DNA of 33,201 nt from Opitutaceae bacterium (GCA_028822375.1 JAPKDW010000019.1:1-33201), one strand, 5' to 3'; counted from the first letter of the stretch, positions 1 to 8,810 are shown. Numbers and translations are program-made. The notes: generated by a model from the sequence alone, not told the origin.

Positions 1-353
1 AAATACGCCGAAAAGCAAAAATGAGAGACGCCATCTCTGTATCACACCTTCAAATACCCATCCATTCATGGAATTCCTACAACCAACAGTTTAAAACGAG
101 ATCGAACCTTGCTCTGTAAATAACGTGTGAATAACTTTTCGTGCTTTTACTTACGATTGGAAAACTGTCCGAGAGGCGATTATGAGTCCTTCTAGCCCCA
201 CCTGTATTCAAACCTCGTCCAATCGCTCAATTATTCTTCAAATTTCCCATGCCTAATTCCTCTTCCCGAAAATCGCGCGATCACGGCCAAATAGGCTGCG
301 TAGGGACTGATACCGAACCGTAAGCATGCTACTACACAAATAGCGTCTCCCGA
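1..353. other. Gene-free stretch at the left edge
   Basis: No convincing gene was seen here on either strand. The reading frames that cross it are short or run antisense into the next gene. No clear -35/-10 pair, terminator hairpin or repeat stands out. It probably carries the promoter of the sensor gene that starts at 354, but I cannot point to it. Confidence 0.5.
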
Positions 354-2195
354 ATGCCTCGAAACGAGTCTCCAAATCACAAAGACAACGCTAACGTCAC
401 TCAGTCCGCGATCCATGGGATCCGCGGGACGCTTTTCCTTCTCTCCATCGTTAGAGACGAAGACGATGCAGCCAATCTCCGAACCGACCTGAAACGGTCG
501 CGATTGAACGAATGCAAATTTCAACGCTGCACTTCTCTTGATCAAGGTTGCAGCATGCTCCGAGCCTGCGCTTTCGACGTCGTATTCCTGAATTTGGAAG
601 AGCTCGAAGAGCCCGATCGGGCTGTCGAACAAATCCGAGATTGCGGATGCACGAGCCCTATCCTCGGACTCGTCTCGCGGCGCACCTTGGACATTCCCGA
701 ATACAATCGTCCAATCGGGATCGACGATACGCTTTGCAAAGAGGACCTTTCCCATTCGCTAGTCGAACATACCGTTCGCTCGACCCTCGCTCGACACGCT
801 CTTTCATCTGAACGCTCCCTTCTTGAAACTCGCCTGAACCTAGCCCTTGAAATCGGCGAAATGGGTTCATGGACCTACTACCCAAAGCAACGGCGCTTCG
901 AACTCGACGAAATCGCTCAAGCGATGCTCCAATCCGCTACAGGACTTGACGCTCGCTCGCTGGATGAAGTAGCCGACTGCGTGTATCCAGACGACCGCGA
1001 TCAATTCGCCGAAGCGATCGAACGACTTCCGCTCCCCAACGAAATCGTCAAATGCCAATTCCGCGTCAATGGCGACTCGATGCCTTTAAAGACCTTCGAA
1101 ATGCGAGGCCGTATTTGGCAGCCGTCTCCAGCAGACGACGCGGCCATTATGGGTCTCTTCCGGCAGGCTTCTAAGACAAACGAACTATTCGAGCGCATCG
1201 CAGAAGCGAACACCGCCGTTCAAGAAGCCTTTCAAGCTCGCGAAGAAGCCGTACAGCGAGCCAATCAAAAGCTGCAAGCGCTCGCGACCGAGCTCTGTCA
1301 CACAGAGAGAGTCGTACCTAAAAGCGTATCTGAAAAGCCTTCGCCCAAAGTCGATCCAAACGCCGAATCCTCAACAACTCAGACGCCTGAACCAATTGAG
1401 GGACCTAAAAGCGTAGAGGAGATAGCCACGGCAGAACCAATCGAAACAGCCGAGGAGCCTGCAGTCGCAAAACGAACTAAGACGCTCGAGGAGCCTGCAG
1501 TCGCAAAACGAACTAAGACGCTCGAGGAAGTTGCGACAGTAGAAACGGTCGAACAACCCGAGCCAGAGCCTCCCCAAGCCGAGGAAGTAAAGGAAGCTCC
1601 AAAGCTTTCCAAAAAAACCAGCGAAGCCCTTAGCATCGACAAATTTAGCGCTTACGAGGAGGTCATGAAGTCGGTCGCGCGTCAAAAAACGGCCACCTCA
1701 ACGCAAGAATCGCTTCCATTCGATTTCGCCCAAGAACCTGTCACGGATTTCAGCCCACCCAATCCCGCCAAAGAAGGATTCATCAGCGCCGCCAAACGAC
1801 TGGTCGCCATGACCCGCAAGGAGCACAATCTCGAGGCGAGCATCTCCGTCGCAGACCAGCAATCCATCGAACTCGAACGGCGCAAGGACATGCTCTTCGA
1901 CATTCTAAGAGAGCTGCTAATCAATGTCGTACGCCATTCTCGAGCAAAACTCTGCATCATCACCCTCTTCAGAGACGAAGATGAATGGGTACTTCAGGTA
2001 GAGGACGATGGCGTAGGACTCGACGACAAGCTCAAGAGCGTCAACGCCCCGCTCAATAAAATCGGCCTCTTTCAAATCCGCACCCAACTTGCGCTCAAAG
2101 GCGGCCATCTCGACATAGTTCCAGCCTCGCCAACCGCACTAATTGCCCGCGTCCGCATCCCCGTCTCTATTAGAGACGGAGCAAAATCGTCGTAA
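354..2195 (+). CDS. Sensor protein: degenerate receiver, PAS-like region, DegS/NarX-type ATPase domain
   Basis: This 613-residue cytoplasmic protein is probably a signalling histidine-kinase relative. Residues about 24-135 read like a response-regulator receiver, but the expected phospho-acceptor Asp is Asn80 (in DVVFLN), so it is probably a pseudo-receiver. Residues about 160-265 look PAS-like (GEMGSWTYYPKQRRFELDE). A coiled stretch (about 283-315) and a long Glu/Pro/Thr-rich low-complexity linker (about 320-420) follow. The C-terminus is an HATPase_c domain with an N box (ELLINVVRHSRA), a G1 box (DDGVGL) and a later G-rich turn (KIGLFQIR), most like the NarX/DegS class. I see no clear dimerisation segment with a phosphorylatable His in front of it, so autophosphorylation is doubtful. 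No membrane segment is visible. The ATG at 354 has no obvious Shine-Dalgarno. Family assignment is good; partner and signal are unknown. Confidence 0.85.
   Translation: MPRNESPNHKDNANVTQSAIHGIRGTLFLLSIVRDEDDAANLRTDLKRSRLNECKFQRCTSLDQGCSMLRACAFDVVFLNLEELEEPDRAVEQIRDCGCTSPILGLVSRRTLDIPEYNRPIGIDDTLCKEDLSHSLVEHTVRSTLARHALSSERSLLETRLNLALEIGEMGSWTYYPKQRRFELDEIAQAMLQSATGLDARSLDEVADCVYPDDRDQFAEAIERLPLPNEIVKCQFRVNGDSMPLKTFEMRGRIWQPSPADDAAIMGLFRQASKTNELFERIAEANTAVQEAFQAREEAVQRANQKLQALATELCHTERVVPKSVSEKPSPKVDPNAESSTTQTPEPIEGPKSVEEIATAEPIETAEEPAVAKRTKTLEEPAVAKRTKTLEEVATVETVEQPEPEPPQAEEVKEAPKLSKKTSEALSIDKFSAYEEVMKSVARQKTATSTQESLPFDFAQEPVTDFSPPNPAKEGFISAAKRLVAMTRKEHNLEASISVADQQSIELERRKDMLFDILRELLINVVRHSRAKLCIITLFRDEDEWVLQVEDDGVGLDDKLKSVNAPLNKIGLFQIRTQLALKGGHLDIVPASPTALIARVRIPVSIRDGAKSS
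1451..1522 (+). repeat. Exact 36-bp tandem duplication inside the sensor gene
   Basis: Two identical 36-base units (1451-1486 and 1487-1522) lie head to tail, and a few further bases begin a third copy. Each encodes the 12-residue unit EEPAVAKRTKTL in the low-complexity linker before the ATPase domain. The frame is kept, so copy number could vary without breaking the protein. Perfect identity suggests a recent duplication. Confidence 0.95.
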
Positions 2196-2217
2196 CCGCT
2201 CCGAATTGCCCCGTATT

Positions 2218-2583
2218 TTAACGTTCCTCGGAAGCAATGCCACGAAGGTCTTCCGGATCTAAGATTTCTATCTGCGATCTAGATACCTTTATATAACCCT
2301 TTTCGCGCAAGCTTCTCAATTTTCGCGAAAACGTTTCGCTAGCCATATCCAATTCATCCGCCACCGAACGCTTCGGGCAGCTAATTTCGAACGAGCCAGG
2401 CTCACTAATAAGCGTGCCGCCGCCCGCGTCGACGACTCCATGATGAATATTTTCAACTAGTTTTTCACTGCCGCAGTCTCTCCGATTTCGGCCTTGAACG
2501 CTTTGCAAAGAACTCTGGACATTCGCCAGCACAGTAGACGATACGCCAGTCAGCTCGTACATCACAGTCGGTCTAGCTCCCAA
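2218..2583 (-). pseudogene. Remnant of a Crp/Fnr-family transcription regulator
   Basis: The 121-codon frame has a recognisable Crp-type winged helix at its C-terminal half: CPKRSVADELDMASETFSRK, then a recognition-wing segment (SLREKGYIKV...IEILDPEDL), matching the family's usual pattern. The cyclic-nucleotide-type beta-barrel domain of about 110 residues is missing. The frame is closed by a TAA only six codons above the TTG at 2583, and the first 30 residues (GARPTVMYELTGV) resemble the end of that barrel with a piece deleted. Full-length members are about 220-230 residues. I read this as a truncated, probably non-functional gene. An alternative is a free-standing small DNA-binding protein. 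It converges on the sensor gene, with 22 bases between the two stops. Confidence 0.7.
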
Positions 2584-2645
2584 CGGACCGCGGAGCGTTT
2601 ACGGATAGCGAATACGATGTCCACGAAAGGGTCCGATAACTCGGC

Positions 2646-2725
2646 GTAGGAGTGGGTTAATCCCGCGATATTGTAAATCAACATAAGAAATAACAAGAGG
2701 AATCGCGGGATAAACCCGCTCTTAC
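2646..2725. repeat. REP-like inverted pair (GTAGGAGYGGGTTWATCCCGCGAT type)
   Basis: Two 24-base arms, 2646-2669 and 2702-2725, are inverted copies matching at 21 of 24 positions and separated by 32 bases. Each arm has its own small hairpin core (GCGGG...CCCGC). The architecture and the GTAGGAGCGGG core resemble bacterial REP/BIME elements, which RAYT transposases elsewhere in a genome usually mobilise. No RAYT gene is in this window. Confidence 0.85.
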
Positions 2726-3090
2726 AACTTAGAGAAAGCGCGATGCCAGGCTTATTGGAAATTTGCTAAGGATTGAAACGCATCGTTTGTATCACTCTAA
2801 CTGCTACAGGGATTCCATTACTCTTCGCAGGTTGCCATCTCGATACCCTTATCGATTCCAGCTGGATACCGTAGATAGTTTGGGGTGCGTTTTAAAGTGT
2901 CGCCGGATAACATGAACGAATTGAAGAAGTTGGACTCAATCTCACGAGTCAAGAACGTCTTGATAAGCGGGACAATAAGGATCCCCGACCAGTCGGGAAA
3001 GTAAGGTTTTCCAAACTGGCTCTAAAAACATCACTCTCTCTTTTGCGACTCTTGTGCCTTTTTGCGGCCATTTTAAACCGATTTAGTTAA

Positions 3091-3128
3091 GACAAGTCGG
3101 GACTCCATGATGGCTCGCTGCGCTCGCC
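3091..3128 (+). repeat. Dispersed 38-bp repeat, copy 1
   Basis: This copy matches positions 4676-4713 at 32 of 38 bases, in the same orientation. The shared core is TGGCTCGCT followed by CGCTC. Both copies lie in spacers, 51 bases before the SGNH gene here and 151 bases before the DUF1592 gene in the other case. Confidence 0.7.
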
Positions 3129-3179
3129 TGTATGATCTAGCCCTCGACAGTCGCCACAGCACATTTCAAATTTAGCCCT

Positions 3180-4307
3180 ATGCTCCTATCGCCCTATTCC
3201 CGTCGTCAATTCGCAAGCCGCCTCATCGGAGGCGCAATAACGCTGAGCCTTGCTCCAAGTATCCTTGCGCAAAAATCACCTAAGCCGGACGCAAAAATCA
3301 ATTGGCGCAACGTGCTTGATTGGGGAGTTGAAGGCAAAGGGTGGACCGACACCCTGCGTTACTTTGGTCGCCTGCCAAGCAAAGCCGAAAACGTAGTTCG
3401 AAATCCTGTATGGGAATTATCACAACACTCGGCCGGCATGTCCGTTCGCTTCATCACAAATTCTCCGGTTATCAAAGTACGCTACGAATTGTTGCTTGAA
3501 CGTCTTGCCATGCCGCACATGCCCGCGACCGGCGTAAGCGGCCTGGACCTTTACGCGCAAGATGCCCAAGGCATTGATCGCTGGGTCGGAGTAGTAAAAC
3601 CAGATGGCAAAGTAATCGAGGCGGACATTGCCAAAGACCTCGCTCCGGGCTCGCGTCGCTACACGATCTACCTGCCCCTTTACAATGGCGTCGAATCCCT
3701 CGAGATCGGCGTCCCCGATGGACAATCCTTCGAGCCCGTTGCGCCAAGAGCAGAACAGTCAATTCTCTTTTACGGTACCTCCATTCTCCACGGAGCCTGC
3801 GCTTCCCGACCCGGAATGGCTTTCACGTCTATACTGGGACGTAGATTGCGACGCCCCACAATCAATCTCGGCTTCTCCGGCAACGGTCGCATGGAGGCTG
3901 AAGTTGGCGCCCTACTCGCGGAGTTAGACCCTTGCGCATACGTAATCGACTGCCTGCCGAATATGAACGGCGAAACCGTCAGCGAGCGAGCAGTCCCACT
4001 TGTAAAGCAAATCCGTAGCGCTCACCCGAATACACCCATTTTACTCACGGAAGATCGCAGTTTCACCAACGTCGCCTTTTTCCCAACCCGAAAAGCCCAT
4101 CACGATCGTAGCAGAAAAGCGCTGCGCAAAGCCTATCGCGAGCTAAGCGACGCCGGGATCAAACACCTTTATTATCTCGATGGCGACCACCTCTTAGGCC
4201 TCGACGGAGAAGCCGCTACCGATGGCTCCCACCCCAACGACCTAGGCATGGTTCGCTACGCCGACGCCTACGAGCCGGTTTTAAGAGCTATGCTAAAACA
4301 GTACTAA
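3180..4307 (+). CDS. Exported SGNH/GDSL-type hydrolase with GxDLY-type N-terminal domain
   Basis: The predicted product is a 375-residue esterase-like enzyme acting outside the cytoplasm. The N-terminus carries a twin-arginine-like export signal (SRRQF, then the hydrophobic IGGAITLSLAPSILAQ). Residues about 40-185 form the beta-rich domain that precedes the catalytic domain in this subfamily and contain SGLDLY (120-125). The SGNH catalytic domain follows: GTSI with nucleophile Ser201, GFSGNG with Asn235, and DGSHPND with Asp348 and His351. All expected catalytic residues are present. Relatives remove acyl or acetyl groups from glycans or lipids; the substrate here cannot be read from sequence. 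It stands alone between repeat-rich spacers, and the ATG at 3180 lacks a clear ribosome-binding site. Length is normal for the subfamily. Confidence 0.88.
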   Translation: MLLSPYSRRQFASRLIGGAITLSLAPSILAQKSPKPDAKINWRNVLDWGVEGKGWTDTLRYFGRLPSKAENVVRNPVWELSQHSAGMSVRFITNSPVIKVRYELLLERLAMPHMPATGVSGLDLYAQDAQGIDRWVGVVKPDGKVIEADIAKDLAPGSRRYTIYLPLYNGVESLEIGVPDGQSFEPVAPRAEQSILFYGTSILHGACASRPGMAFTSILGRRLRRPTINLGFSGNGRMEAEVGALLAELDPCAYVIDCLPNMNGETVSERAVPLVKQIRSAHPNTPILLTEDRSFTNVAFFPTRKAHHDRSRKALRKAYRELSDAGIKHLYYLDGDHLLGLDGEAATDGSHPNDLGMVRYADAYEPVLRAMLKQY

Positions 4308-4348
4308 GAGTACTGTTAAACAAGTCGAAATTTGCTCCGTAACCCAAT

Positions 4349-4542
4349 TGTAGGAGCGGTCCCGCTAAGCGCATTGGCGTCAACTTAACTGAAATCGTCT
4401 GACGGAGTGGAGCGCAGATGGCGAAGCAAAACCACCCCGACGTGTCGGGGTAGCTACGCCGAGACTTCGGCGTGGGATCTGCAATAATTCCTTCAAATAG
4501 AGATAAGTTGACGCGTATGCGCTAAGCGGGACCACTCCTACA
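4349..4542. repeat. 194-bp nested inverted-repeat element (MITE/BIME-like)
   Basis: Terminal arms 4349-4387 and 4504-4542 are inverted copies matching at 35 of 39 bases, each beginning TGTAGGAG and including GGTCCCGCT. Three further complementary pairs lie inside: GCAGAT/ATCTGC (4414-4419, 4477-4482), CCCCGA/TCGGGG (4435-4450) and ACGCCGA/TCGGCGT (4456-4473). The element can therefore fold as a long stem topped by two hairpins. It has no coding frame. The outer arms share the GTAGGAGCGG core seen at 2646 and 26092. No flanking target duplication is evident. Confidence 0.85.
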
Positions 4543-4675
4543 CTGACGTATCTAGCAGCCTCTTAGAGTACACTCATCATGCTGACGCGCAGCGTCATCA
4601 AGCAAGCAAGCAAGGCACGAGCGCATCCTGTTAAAACACTCTCCCAACCGAAGTTTATCAACAGAATACACCCTC

Positions 4676-4713
4676 GACAAATCGGGACTGTATAATGGCT
4701 CGCTACGCTCCCC
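4676..4713 (+). repeat. Dispersed 38-bp repeat, copy 2
   Basis: Partner of the copy at 3091-3128, with 32 of 38 bases identical and the same orientation relative to the downstream gene. Confidence 0.7.
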
Positions 4714-4864
4714 AGCATGGTGAGAAATCCAAATTTTCATGCACGTTCCTATGCTTCAGTATCCTTAATACCGCGAAACTGCCCTAAAAGACAACATCGA
4801 GCTAGATTCTTGTCCATCTCCCAGTTCTCATTAGTAAGCTAGTTCAGTTAATACCCTGTCCAGA

Positions 4865-7393
4865 TTGCGCTTCATGTTTTCCTTAGTCTCAAGACTTAGG
4901 CCCCTAATCGGGCTTGTCCTTATCGCTCCGCTACTAACAGCCGAGGCGAGCAAATCTGTTCTAAAATCATTCAAGAGCGAAATTGAGCCGATCCTCGATA
5001 ACTATTGCTACGATTGCCACGGATTCGGAACCAGCAAGGGTGGCGTCACCTTGGATGAATTCACCGCCGACTCGATCGTCGATCACGAGCTTTGGGTACG
5101 GCTTCTCCGAAATACGCGAACTCACATCATGCCTCCAGTCGAGGAAGCGTTTCTCCCAACCGATGAAGAACGGGAACGCCTCTCAGATTGGATTAAATCT
5201 GGTCCATTTGGAATTAATCCCCAAAACCCCGATCCAGGAAAAGTAACTGTTCAACGGCTCAACCGAGTAGAATACCAAAACACGATTCGCGAGCTGATTG
5301 GATTAGAATTCGACACGGCAGACGCGTTCCCGGCAGACGACTCAGGCGAAGGTTTCGACAACATTGGCGACATCCTAACCCTCTCGCCAATGATGCTGGA
5401 AAAATACCTCGATGCAGCCAGCCATATCATCACCGAAGCCGTACCCACACAGGCCCGCATATTGCCCGAGCGCTTATTAGCCGATGAAGAATTAGTGAAT
5501 TTCTTCTCTCCCCCGACAATCGAAGACGACGAAGACAACGACACGCTCCAACTTTCCTTTTACTCCCCATCGACTCGCTCTGCGAAATACGAAATAAAAC
5601 GCTCCGGGAAATACCAAATCGTACTTAACTTCAAACCTGTCAGTTTTTCCCGTTTCCGAGGATTCGACTACAATCGCTGTCGCTTCATATTCAAAATCGA
5701 CGGCGAGATCAAAATCGACCAAGAATTCGAATACGTTTCCGGACGGACATTCGAACACGCCTTTGAATACGACTGGCAACCTGGAGAACACGATTTCACA
5801 GTCGAGGTCGAACCTCTCACATTCGGCTTGGAAAAAATCAAGCGCCTCAAAATGCGGATCGAAAGCATCGCCGTTCAAGGACCTTTCGCGCAGGAGCACT
5901 GGATACAGCCAAAGAACTACAAACGCTTCTTCCCCGGAACCGTCCCCGTTGATGACGTTTCGAGAACCGAATACACACGTCAGCTCCTTGGCAAATTCGC
6001 AACCCGCGCATTCAGACGTCCCGTCGATCGACAAACCGTTGATCAGCTAACCAACCTGGCAAAGCAAATAGCTTCTCAGGAAGGAAACAGCTACGAAATG
6101 GGAATCTCCCAGGCCATGGTAGCGATCCTCGCCTCCCCTCGTTTTCTCTTCAGAGAAGAAAATTCCCTTGAGCCGACAAAAAGAGGCGGACACCCACTGA
6201 TCGACGAGCACTCCCTTGCTTCACGGCTTTCCTACTTCCTCTGGTCATCCATGCCAGACGAACAGCTCTTCCAATTGGCGCAAGAAGGAAAGCTCCGCGA
6301 AAACCTCGACGCTCAAATCCAGCGCATGATGAAGGACAAACGTTCTGAAAACTTCATCGACAACTTCTCAGGCCAATGGCTCCACGCCCGGGATATCCAA
6401 TCCGTCAACATAAGCTCTCTCGATGTTTGGCTCCGCGACCATCCGCAACCCGAAATAATGGCAGCCAAAGAAGCCTACTCCATCGTCCGCGAAATCCCGG
6501 AAAACAATCGTACCCCGGAACAAAAAGAGACCTACACACGAACGAGAGCCATCATGAAAAAGCTCTACGACTTTGACCGACCGGAGTTAAAACCTCCTCT
6601 GCAACGCGCAATGCGCGAGGAAACCGAGCTCTATTTTAATTACGTAATCCGGGAGGATCGAAACCTCAAAGAACTGCTGGATAGCGACTATGCCTTCCTG
6701 AACAATCGACTTGCCGAACACTACGAAATCGACGGCGTAAAAGGCTCCAAATTGCGGAAAGTATCGCTCGAGCCCGGAAGCCCTCGAGGCGGTGTGCTCA
6801 CGCAAGGAACAATCCTCGCATACACTTCCAACCCTACGCGAACCTCCCCCGTCAAACGCGGCGTCTTCATCCTGGAAAACATCCTCGGAACTCCCCCAGC
6901 TGCCCCTCCGCCAAATATTCCTGCCCTCGAAGATGTAGCCAGTCCCGAGGAAATCCAAAAAATGAGCCTGCGCGAATCGCTCGCTCTCCACCGCGAAGAT
7001 CCGCTCTGCCGATCCTGCCACAATCGGATGGACCCCTTGGGTTTGGCATTCGAAAACTTCAATGCCATGGGCATTTGGCGCGATGCCGAACTCAACCAAC
7101 CCATAGAAACAGACGGCAAACTAATCACCGGCGAAACCTTCGACTCCATCCAGGAAATGAAGCGAATACTTGCAAATGAACGCATAAACGACTTCTATTA
7201 CTGTTTCAGCGAAAAGCTGCTAACCTATGCCCTAGGCCGTGGAATCGAATACTATGATACCGGAACCGTAGACCATCTCGTCGAAACGCTCCAAAAATCC
7301 GACGGTCGCCCTTCGGCCTTAATAAAAGAAATCATTCGCTCCACACCGTTTCAAAAGCGTCGAAATCCAAAATTTAAACCAGATCATCAATGA
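4865..7393 (+). CDS. DUF1592/DUF1588-type exported c-heme protein (PSCyt1 family)
   Basis: This 842-residue protein has the domain set seen in Planctomycetes and Verrucomicrobia. A signal peptide (hydrophobic LIGLVLIAPLLTAEA) is followed by a short cytochrome-c-like segment with heme motif C48-Y-D-C51-H52. Next come a DUF1587-like region (about 125-190), a beta-rich carbohydrate-binding-like insert (about 225-350), DUF1595-like (about 366-430) and DUF1592-like (about 415-625). A DUF1588-like region (about 640-740) carries a second CxxCH at C715/C718/H719, and a DUF1585-like end (about 750-835) finishes the protein. Biochemical function is not established for the family; the heme motif suggests periplasmic redox chemistry. 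The first start is a TTG at 4865; an ATG at 4874 is equally plausible and keeps the signal peptide. It overlaps the next gene by four bases (ATGA), implying translational coupling. Confidence 0.9.
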   Translation: MRFMFSLVSRLRPLIGLVLIAPLLTAEASKSVLKSFKSEIEPILDNYCYDCHGFGTSKGGVTLDEFTADSIVDHELWVRLLRNTRTHIMPPVEEAFLPTDEERERLSDWIKSGPFGINPQNPDPGKVTVQRLNRVEYQNTIRELIGLEFDTADAFPADDSGEGFDNIGDILTLSPMMLEKYLDAASHIITEAVPTQARILPERLLADEELVNFFSPPTIEDDEDNDTLQLSFYSPSTRSAKYEIKRSGKYQIVLNFKPVSFSRFRGFDYNRCRFIFKIDGEIKIDQEFEYVSGRTFEHAFEYDWQPGEHDFTVEVEPLTFGLEKIKRLKMRIESIAVQGPFAQEHWIQPKNYKRFFPGTVPVDDVSRTEYTRQLLGKFATRAFRRPVDRQTVDQLTNLAKQIASQEGNSYEMGISQAMVAILASPRFLFREENSLEPTKRGGHPLIDEHSLASRLSYFLWSSMPDEQLFQLAQEGKLRENLDAQIQRMMKDKRSENFIDNFSGQWLHARDIQSVNISSLDVWLRDHPQPEIMAAKEAYSIVREIPENNRTPEQKETYTRTRAIMKKLYDFDRPELKPPLQRAMREETELYFNYVIREDRNLKELLDSDYAFLNNRLAEHYEIDGVKGSKLRKVSLEPGSPRGGVLTQGTILAYTSNPTRTSPVKRGVFILENILGTPPAAPPPNIPALEDVASPEEIQKMSLRESLALHREDPLCRSCHNRMDPLGLAFENFNAMGIWRDAELNQPIETDGKLITGETFDSIQEMKRILANERINDFYYCFSEKLLTYALGRGIEYYDTGTVDHLVETLQKSDGRPSALIKEIIRSTPFQKRRNPKFKPDHQ

Positions 7394-8763
7394 ACCGCCA
7401 ATCATTCGCAAATCAGCTAAATCGGCGAAACTTTCTCAAAGGCGTCGGAGCAAGTCTCGCCATGCCAGCCTTTCAATCCATGGTTCCCGGCAACCTTCTT
7501 GCCGCCAAGACTCTCCGCCAGGTAGCGACAACGGGTTCCGGAGCCCCTCTCCGAGCCGCCTACGTTTTCTTTCCCAACGGATCCATTCCAGACCTTTGGT
7601 GGCCGCAAGGCAAAGGAAGTGCCTTCTCGTTCAAAGACACGCTCAAGCCGCTCGAGTCGCTTCGCGATTCCGTCCAAGTCCTTAGCGGATTGGATCAACT
7701 AAATGCCACCGCTGGAAAAGATGGCGGCGGCGACCACGCTCGCGGCAATAGCGTATTCCTAACGAGCGTACGTATAAAGAAAAGCGCTACAGACTTCAGA
7801 GCCGGCACATCCATCGACCAAGCGATTGCCAGCGACGTCGGCCATATGACTCGATTTCCGTCGCTTGAGCTAAGCTGCGACCCCGCTAGACGCGCCGGAG
7901 CCTGCGACACTGGCTACTCATGCGCCTACCAATATAATCTTTCTTGGAAAACGCCGACCAATCCGATGACCCCCGAATCGAATCCGCGCAAGGTATTCGA
8001 ACGACTCTTCGGCGAGGGTTCGCATGGCGAGCGATCGGAAAAGACGAAGCAACGAATGGTGAATCGACGCTCCATTCTCGACTTCGTAATGACCGATGCC
8101 CAGCGCATGCAAAAGAAACTCGATCACCGCGACCGGGAAAAGCTCGAACAATACCTGACGGGTATTAGAGAAGTAGAATCTCGTATCCAAAACTTGGAGC
8201 GATTCGGATCAACCGTCGACCCGGACATCGCAACGCCCGAGGGCATTCCATTTAGCCATGGCGAGCACATCGACATCATGTTCGACATGATGACCCTAGC
8301 CTTCCAAACCGACTCTACCCGCATTGCCACCTTGATGCTCGCCCACGATGGCGACAATCGTTCCCACGATGAGATCGGCATCCCCGAAGGTCATCACGAA
8401 CTAACGCACCACCAAAACAAAGCCGACCGGATCGCCAAAGTTGGCCGAATCGATCAGTGGTACGCGCAAAAATTCGCTTCGTTCCTAACGGGTTTGGATG
8501 AAATCAATGACATTGACGGCAAGTCCATGCTTCACAATTCCATGATCCTATACGGAAGCGGGAACGCCGACGGAAACCGACACACCCACGACAACCTGCC
8601 ACTCGTTTTGGCAGGACATGGTGGCGGTAACCTGAATCCTGGGAACTATCGCAAATTCGGTTCGAAACCCGCGGCCAATCTCTTCCTCAATATGGCCGAC
8701 AATATGGGTGTCCAAAACCTACCTCGCTTTGGAGATTCCACCGGTCGATTGGCGAGTATATAA
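7390..8763 (+). CDS. DUF1552 protein with twin-arginine-like signal
   Basis: This 457-residue protein starts on the ATG that overlaps the stop of the DUF1592 gene. The N-terminus RRNFLKGVGASLAM is a twin-arginine-type export signal, suggesting the protein folds, possibly around a cofactor, before export. The body is typical of DUF1552: FPNGSIPDLWWP (about 58-69), GGDHARG, SLELSCD, and the C-terminal block GSGNADGNRHTHDNLPLVLA, which recalls the alkaline-phosphatase-like fold of the related DUF1501 proteins. The family's reaction is unknown. Its near-constant pairing with DUF1592 heme proteins suggests the two act together outside the cytoplasm. Length and motifs look intact. Confidence 0.9.
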   Translation: MNRQSFANQLNRRNFLKGVGASLAMPAFQSMVPGNLLAAKTLRQVATTGSGAPLRAAYVFFPNGSIPDLWWPQGKGSAFSFKDTLKPLESLRDSVQVLSGLDQLNATAGKDGGGDHARGNSVFLTSVRIKKSATDFRAGTSIDQAIASDVGHMTRFPSLELSCDPARRAGACDTGYSCAYQYNLSWKTPTNPMTPESNPRKVFERLFGEGSHGERSEKTKQRMVNRRSILDFVMTDAQRMQKKLDHRDREKLEQYLTGIREVESRIQNLERFGSTVDPDIATPEGIPFSHGEHIDIMFDMMTLAFQTDSTRIATLMLAHDGDNRSHDEIGIPEGHHELTHHQNKADRIAKVGRIDQWYAQKFASFLTGLDEINDIDGKSMLHNSMILYGSGNADGNRHTHDNLPLVLAGHGGGNLNPGNYRKFGSKPAANLFLNMADNMGVQNLPRFGDSTGRLASI

Positions 8764-8810
8764 ATCAACTGCAGGGCGGATCGCCGACCCGTAATGAACT
8801 AGAGCAGGAC

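Larger units (their letters stand above)
2584..3179. other. 596-bp spacer with repeats, no convincing gene
   Basis: This spacer holds the REP-like inverted pair at 2646-2725 and one copy of a dispersed 38-bp repeat at 3091-3128. A 30-codon frame (2912-3004) is present but has neither a ribosome-binding site nor a recognisable product. The lost 5' part of the Crp/Fnr relic would have lain at the left end, but nothing recognisable remains there. Confidence 0.5.
4308..4864. other. 557-bp repeat-rich spacer before the DUF1592 gene
   Basis: It contains the 194-bp nested inverted-repeat element (4349-4542), a 15-base hairpin TGACGC-GCA-GCGTCA (4583-4597), three tandem AGCA-type units just after it, and copy 2 of the dispersed 38-bp repeat. 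No gene is supported; the 62-codon minus frame here has no recognisable content. Confidence 0.55.

Noticed and set aside
2912-3004. 30-codon plus-strand frame in the repeat-rich spacer
   Set aside because: No ribosome-binding site, no recognisable product and chance length.
5492-6034. 180-codon minus-strand frame opposite the DUF1592 gene
   Set aside because: It lies entirely within a well-supported gene, has no recognisable motif and reflects the codon pattern of the true strand.
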